NCBI GenBank assembly: GCA_019119025.1
Contig: DWXV01000078.1
Location: 52,771-116,770 of the forward strand
DNA from: Candidatus Allofournierella excrementigallinarum
GTDB taxonomy: Bacteria; Bacillota; Clostridia; Oscillospirales; Ruminococcaceae
Direction of reading: 5' to 3'
Length of the DNA stretch: 64,000 bases
The notes under the pieces are model-generated. The model saw nothing but the letters and a program-made list of their open reading frames with translations, was not told the origin of the DNA and made no database searches. Position 1 is the stretch's first letter. Each line of letters starts with the position of its first letter. The position numbers and the translations under genes are program-made. Of this stretch, positions 60,992-64,000 are shown piece after piece.

Positions 60992-61801
60992 TCACATGAT
61001 GCCCGTGATCTTAGCATAGATAGCCCAGGCCATTCCCAGCACACACGCAACGTCCACAAAGGCCACGAACACCTTTTCCCAAACCGGGACCGGGCGGAAA
61101 AGGCGCAAATAGGTGTGGCCCTTTTCATTCGCAAACGCGCGGGATTCCATGGAAATGCATTTTTCCTCCGTGTAGGAGATCGCACCCAGCACCATGGGGC
61201 TGATGGTGGGAAAGGCCGATTTAAAGCGCACCCACAGGTTTCCTTCCGTCTCGATGCCTCTCGCCTTCTGGCTCTCCAGAATAGTGCGCATGTTGTTAGT
61301 GAGCTCCGTGATGGTTTTGAAGGATACAAGTACGATATAGGAAGTGGAAGGCTTGACCCAGCCTTTTTGCTCCAGTGCCAGCATAATGTCGCGCATCGGC
61401 GTGGTGAGGAACAAAAGAAACAGCGCCCCGGAGAATCCCAGCAAAAACGCGGACATATCCAACCCGTTCTCCAGTGCTGCGTCGGTTACCGAAAACCCAA
61501 ACACCTGGAACAGCGAATCACCCTCGTTGCGATGGATAAAAACGCGGGTGACCGTCATAAACACGCCGAGAAACACCACGCACACCGAGAACATTTTGAT
61601 GAACGAGCGGAAAATGCCCAGGTATGCCGCCAGCAGAAGATAGGCTGCGATGGCCGCCGCGCCGAATCGCCAGTCCTTAAAAACCATTGCCGTAACTCCA
61701 ATCACAAGCCAAACATTTATTTTGTTGAGAGGATTCAGATCCTTCAGCCAGTTCCCGTAAAGTTGGTAACCCTGGTATTTTTTCACAATGTCTTCTGTCA
61801 T
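60992..61801 (-). CDS. ECF transporter transmembrane (T) component
   Basis: A 269-residue membrane protein of the EcfT/CbiQ family with about six helices. It has the coupling-helix pattern ESQKARGIETEG and a second one near ESRAFANEKGHTY, which contact the ATPases. It starts at MTEDIVKKYQ: GGAG lies nine bases before that ATG, while the ATG three codons earlier is too close to it. It is the first gene of the EcfT-EcfA-EcfA-RpiR transcript. The region ahead holds operator 2. Confidence 0.88.
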   Translation of the reverse strand: MTEDIVKKYQGYQLYGNWLKDLNPLNKINVWLVIGVTAMVFKDWRFGAAAIAAYLLLAAYLGIFRSFIKMFSVCVVFLGVFMTVTRVFIHRNEGDSLFQVFGFSVTDAALENGLDMSAFLLGFSGALFLLFLTTPMRDIMLALEQKGWVKPSTSYIVLVSFKTITELTNNMRTILESQKARGIETEGNLWVRFKSAFPTISPMVLGAISYTEEKCISMESRAFANEKGHTYLRLFRPVPVWEKVFVAFVDVACVLGMAWAIYAKITGIM

Positions 61802-61931
61802 TCCATTCATCTCCTTGTTGTCTTGGCTGGGTATGAAAGTGGATTTGGGTGGATTTTTCCTCCTTATATTGTCAAATATATACATATTTTTTCTAAATTT
61901 GTATATTTTATTATTAATATCGATTCAAACT

Positions 61932-61959
61932 ATGGGATGTGTAAATTTACACATCCCAT
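61932..61959. promoter_or_regulatory. Candidate RpiR operator 2, before EcfT
   Basis: A perfect 28-base palindrome with the core GTGTAAATTTACAC (61939-61952), flanked by ATGGGAT and its complement. It lies about 130 bases upstream of EcfT in AT-rich sequence. It shares the exact 14-base core with 58441. Confidence 0.78.
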
Positions 61960-61978
61960 TTTCTGGAAAGATACAAAA

Positions 61979-62022
61979 AAGCACCGACCCGTCAGAAGAT
62001 TCGAGCGGGTCGGTGCTTTTTT
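61979..62022. terminator. Bidirectional terminator between gpmI and the ECF operon
   Basis: GCACCGACCCG pairs perfectly with CGGGTCGGTGC around a 14-base loop, with AAAAAA before and TTTTTT after. It ends gpmI on the minus strand. Confidence 0.9.
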
Positions 62023-62036
62023 GATTTACAGGTTTC

Positions 62037-63557
62037 TTACTCGATGATGCTCCTGCCGGTCATCTCGGCGGGCTGTTCAAGGCCCAGGATCTTGAGCATG
62101 GTGGGGGCGATGTCCGCCAGAACGCCGCACTCGCGCAGCTTCACATCCCCCGCGCCGGCCACCAGGAAGGGCACCGGGTTGGTGGTGTGGGCGGTGAAGG
62201 GAGAGCCGTCCACATCGTACATGCGGTCGGCGTTGCCGTGGTCGGCGGTGAGTAGCACCTGGCCGCCGGCGGCCAGGGTGGCGTCGATCACCTTGCCGGC
62301 GCACGCGTCCACGGCCTCCACGGCCTTCACGGCGGCCTCGAACACGCCGGTGTGGCCCACCATGTCGCAGTTGGCGAAGTTCAGGATGATGACGTCGTAC
62401 TTGCCGCTCTCGATGCGTTTTGTGCACTCGTCGGCCACTTCGTAGGCGCTCATCTCGGGCTTCAGGTCATAGGTGGCCACCTTGGGGCTGGGGATGAGGG
62501 CCCGGTCCTCGCCCTCGAAGGGAGCCTCCACGCCGCCGTTGAAGAAGAAGGTCACATGGGCGTACTTCTCGGTCTCGGCGATGCGCAGCTGGGTCTTGCC
62601 GCAGGCGGCAAGGTAGGCGCCCATCACGTTGTCCAGGCTCTGGGGCTTGAAGGCCACCTCCACGTTGGGCATGGTGGCGTCGTACTGGGTGAAGCAGACG
62701 TAGTTCACGGCAAAACGGCCGTTCCGGCGCTCGAAGCCGGTGAAATCATCGTCCACGAAGGTGCGGGTGATCTCACGGGCGCGGTCGGGGCGGAAGTTGA
62801 AGAAGATGACGCTGTCGCCCTCGGACACGCGGCCCCCCTCGCAGGTCACGGCGGGCACCACGAACTCGTCGGTCACGCCCTCGGCGTAGCTGTTCTCCAT
62901 CACTTCGAGCGGCTCGCCCTTCACGCCCTCGCCGTAAACAAAGGCGGCGTAGGCCTTCTCCACCCGGTCCCAGCGGTTGTCGCGGTCCATGGCGTAGTAG
63001 CGGCCGGTGACGGTGGCGATCTTGCCCACGCCCAGCTCGCTGAGCTTGTCCTGCAGCTGGGCGATGTAGCCCTTGCCGGAATCGGGCGGCACGTCGCGGC
63101 CGTCCATGATGGCGTGGACATAAAGCTCCTTCACGCCCAGGTCCTTGGCCATGTCCAGCAGGCCGAAGAGGTGCTGGATGTGGCTGTGGACGCCGCCGGC
63201 GGAGAGCAGGCCCATCAGGTGCAGGGCCTTGCCGCTCTTCACTGCGGCCTCCATGCAGCCGCGGATGGCGGCGTTGTCACGGATGGAGCCGTCCTGGATG
63301 GCCTTGGTGATGCGGGTGAGCTCCTGGTAGACGATGCGGCCGGCGCCGATGTTGGTGTGGCCCACTTCGCTGTTGCCCATCTGGCCGTCGGGCAGGCCCA
63401 CGTCCATGCCGGAGGCGCCGATGGTGGTGTGGGGGCAGGCGGCGAACAGCTTGTCGAGGTTCGGGGTGTTGGCGGCAACGATGGCGTTGCCCTCTTTCTG
63501 CTCGGGCACCCAGCCGAAGCCGTCCAGGATGCAGAGCAGCAGGGGTTTTTTCGACAT
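62037..63557 (-). CDS. gpmI: 2,3-bisphosphoglycerate-independent phosphoglycerate mutase
   Basis: A 506-residue glycolytic enzyme of the alkaline-phosphatase superfamily. It begins KPLLLCILDGFGW and has MGNSEVGHTNIGAGRIVYQELTRI with the catalytic Ser, HAIMDGRDVPPDSG, GRYYAMDRDNRWDRV, and the C-terminal metal sites DMVGHTG and LTADHGNAD. It starts at MSKKPLLL. It is 59 bases downstream of tpiA on the same strand, the usual tpiA-gpmI arrangement. Confidence 0.97.
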   Translation of the reverse strand: MSKKPLLLCILDGFGWVPEQKEGNAIVAANTPNLDKLFAACPHTTIGASGMDVGLPDGQMGNSEVGHTNIGAGRIVYQELTRITKAIQDGSIRDNAAIRGCMEAAVKSGKALHLMGLLSAGGVHSHIQHLFGLLDMAKDLGVKELYVHAIMDGRDVPPDSGKGYIAQLQDKLSELGVGKIATVTGRYYAMDRDNRWDRVEKAYAAFVYGEGVKGEPLEVMENSYAEGVTDEFVVPAVTCEGGRVSEGDSVIFFNFRPDRAREITRTFVDDDFTGFERRNGRFAVNYVCFTQYDATMPNVEVAFKPQSLDNVMGAYLAACGKTQLRIAETEKYAHVTFFFNGGVEAPFEGEDRALIPSPKVATYDLKPEMSAYEVADECTKRIESGKYDVIILNFANCDMVGHTGVFEAAVKAVEAVDACAGKVIDATLAAGGQVLLTADHGNADRMYDVDGSPFTAHTTNPVPFLVAGAGDVKLRECGVLADIAPTMLKILGLEQPAEMTGRSIIE

Positions 63558-63616
63558 AAACGATATCTCCTTTTGAAAAAGGGCGCGCCGGGGCTGCCGG
63601 CGCGCCGCGGTGGTGT

Positions 63617-64000
63617 TTACTTGCCGGCGGCGGCGACGATGGCCGCGAAGGCGTCCGCCTTCAGGGAGGCGCCGCCGATCAGGCCGCCGTCCACGTCGGG
63701 CTTGGAGAGCAGCTCGTCGGCGTTGCCGGCGTTCATGCTGCCGCCGTACTGGATGGTGGTGGCCTTGGCCACCGCCTCGCCGTAGAGCTCGGCCAGCACC
63801 TTGCGGATGGCGGCGCAGACCTCCTGGGCCTGGTCGCTGGTGGCGGTCTTGCCGGTGCCGATGGCCCATACGGGCTCGTAGGCGATGATGACGTTCTTCA
63901 TGGCCTCAGCGTCGACGCCCTGCAGGGCGATCTTGGTCTGCATGCGCACCAGTTCCTCGGTGACGCCCTGCTCCCGCTGGGTCAGGTTCTCGCCCACGCA
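63617..64000 (-). CDS. tpiA: Triosephosphate isomerase, C-terminal part
   Basis: The gene enters from the right edge; about 127 residues are visible. The reading [12 protein letters not shown] is the standard middle of TpiA, followed by the catalytic Glu in [16 protein letters not shown], then [36 protein letters not shown] and the last Lys. It interconverts dihydroxyacetone phosphate and glyceraldehyde 3-phosphate. Confidence 0.97.
   Translation of the reverse strand, partial: CVGENLTQREQGVTEELVRMQTKIALQGVDAEAMKNVIIAYEPVWAIGTGKTATSDQAQEVCAAIRKVLAELYGEAVAKATTIQYGGSMNAGNADELLSKPDVDGGLIGGASLKADAFAAIVAAAGK

Noticed and set aside
59288..62047. A 919-codon plus-strand open frame across the ECF and RpiR genes
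   Set aside because: It lies antisense to well-supported ABC and RpiR genes and crosses a terminator and an operator.

Overview
This window reads as chromosome from a GC-rich member of the Clostridia (Firmicutes), most likely an Oscillospirales/Ruminococcaceae bacterium of the Faecalibacterium-Gemmiger-Subdoligranulum kind. The reasons are AGGAGG-type ribosome sites, sigma-A promoters, endospore genes (gpr, spoIIP, spoVAC-AD-AE, a SpoIID domain), an ECF vitamin-type transporter, and what I read as a preQ1-III riboswitch before queT, a class reported from Ruminococcaceae. No rRNA, tRNA, CRISPR array, IS element or prophage gene was found.

Layout. 1-7.0 kb: a DUF5058 membrane protein and an AraC-type regulator, divergent from an alpha/beta-hydrolase membrane protein, then an FGGY kinase and L-arabinose isomerase. 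7.1-17.9 kb: spoIIP and gpr, rpsT, an LCP ligase, then a minus-strand run of cysteine desulfurase, thiI, cinA and a very unusual SpoIID fusion. 18-24.6 kb: fhs, spoVAC-AD-AE, secA. 24.8-33.7 kb: trhA, a GNAT remnant, riboswitch-queT-HAD, a PPi-type phosphofructokinase, an HD protein, and a metG/tatD/acetyltransferase/racemase run. 33.9-36.7 kb: an acyltransferase and an XRE-AbrB regulator, then about 1.07 kb without a credible protein gene that has its own promoter and a strong terminator on the minus strand. I read this as a large structured non-coding RNA. 36.8-43 kb: ddl-murI-DUF1934 and the classic rpmG-secE-nusG-rplK-rplA / rplJ-rplL block with an L10 leader. 43-52.9 kb: GH13 glucosidase, dacA-pncB, proS, acpP, dapF and small enzymes. 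62-64 kb: gpmI and the end of tpiA.

The most system-like part is 52.9-62.0 kb, which is visibly less GC-rich than its flanks. It holds a complete ECF transporter (T, two ATPases, a dedicated S component), an RpiR-type regulator, two paralogous SIS-domain enzymes that keep the Glu/His pair of sugar-phosphate isomerases and Amadori deglycases at exactly 16-residue spacing, a PfkB-fold kinase with an altered catalytic motif, a DMT transporter and a YjbQ protein. The same GTGTAAATTTACAC palindrome lies in front of both transcription units, so the set looks like one RpiR-controlled regulon. My inference is uptake, phosphorylation and deglycation or isomerisation of an amino-sugar-like or glycated small molecule. 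The substrate cannot be read from sequence.

Other notable points are a SpoIID protein that carries a dead CinA-like domain (paralogous to the adjacent cinA) and a dead sortase-like domain, and a HAD phosphatase in the preQ1-controlled queT operon.
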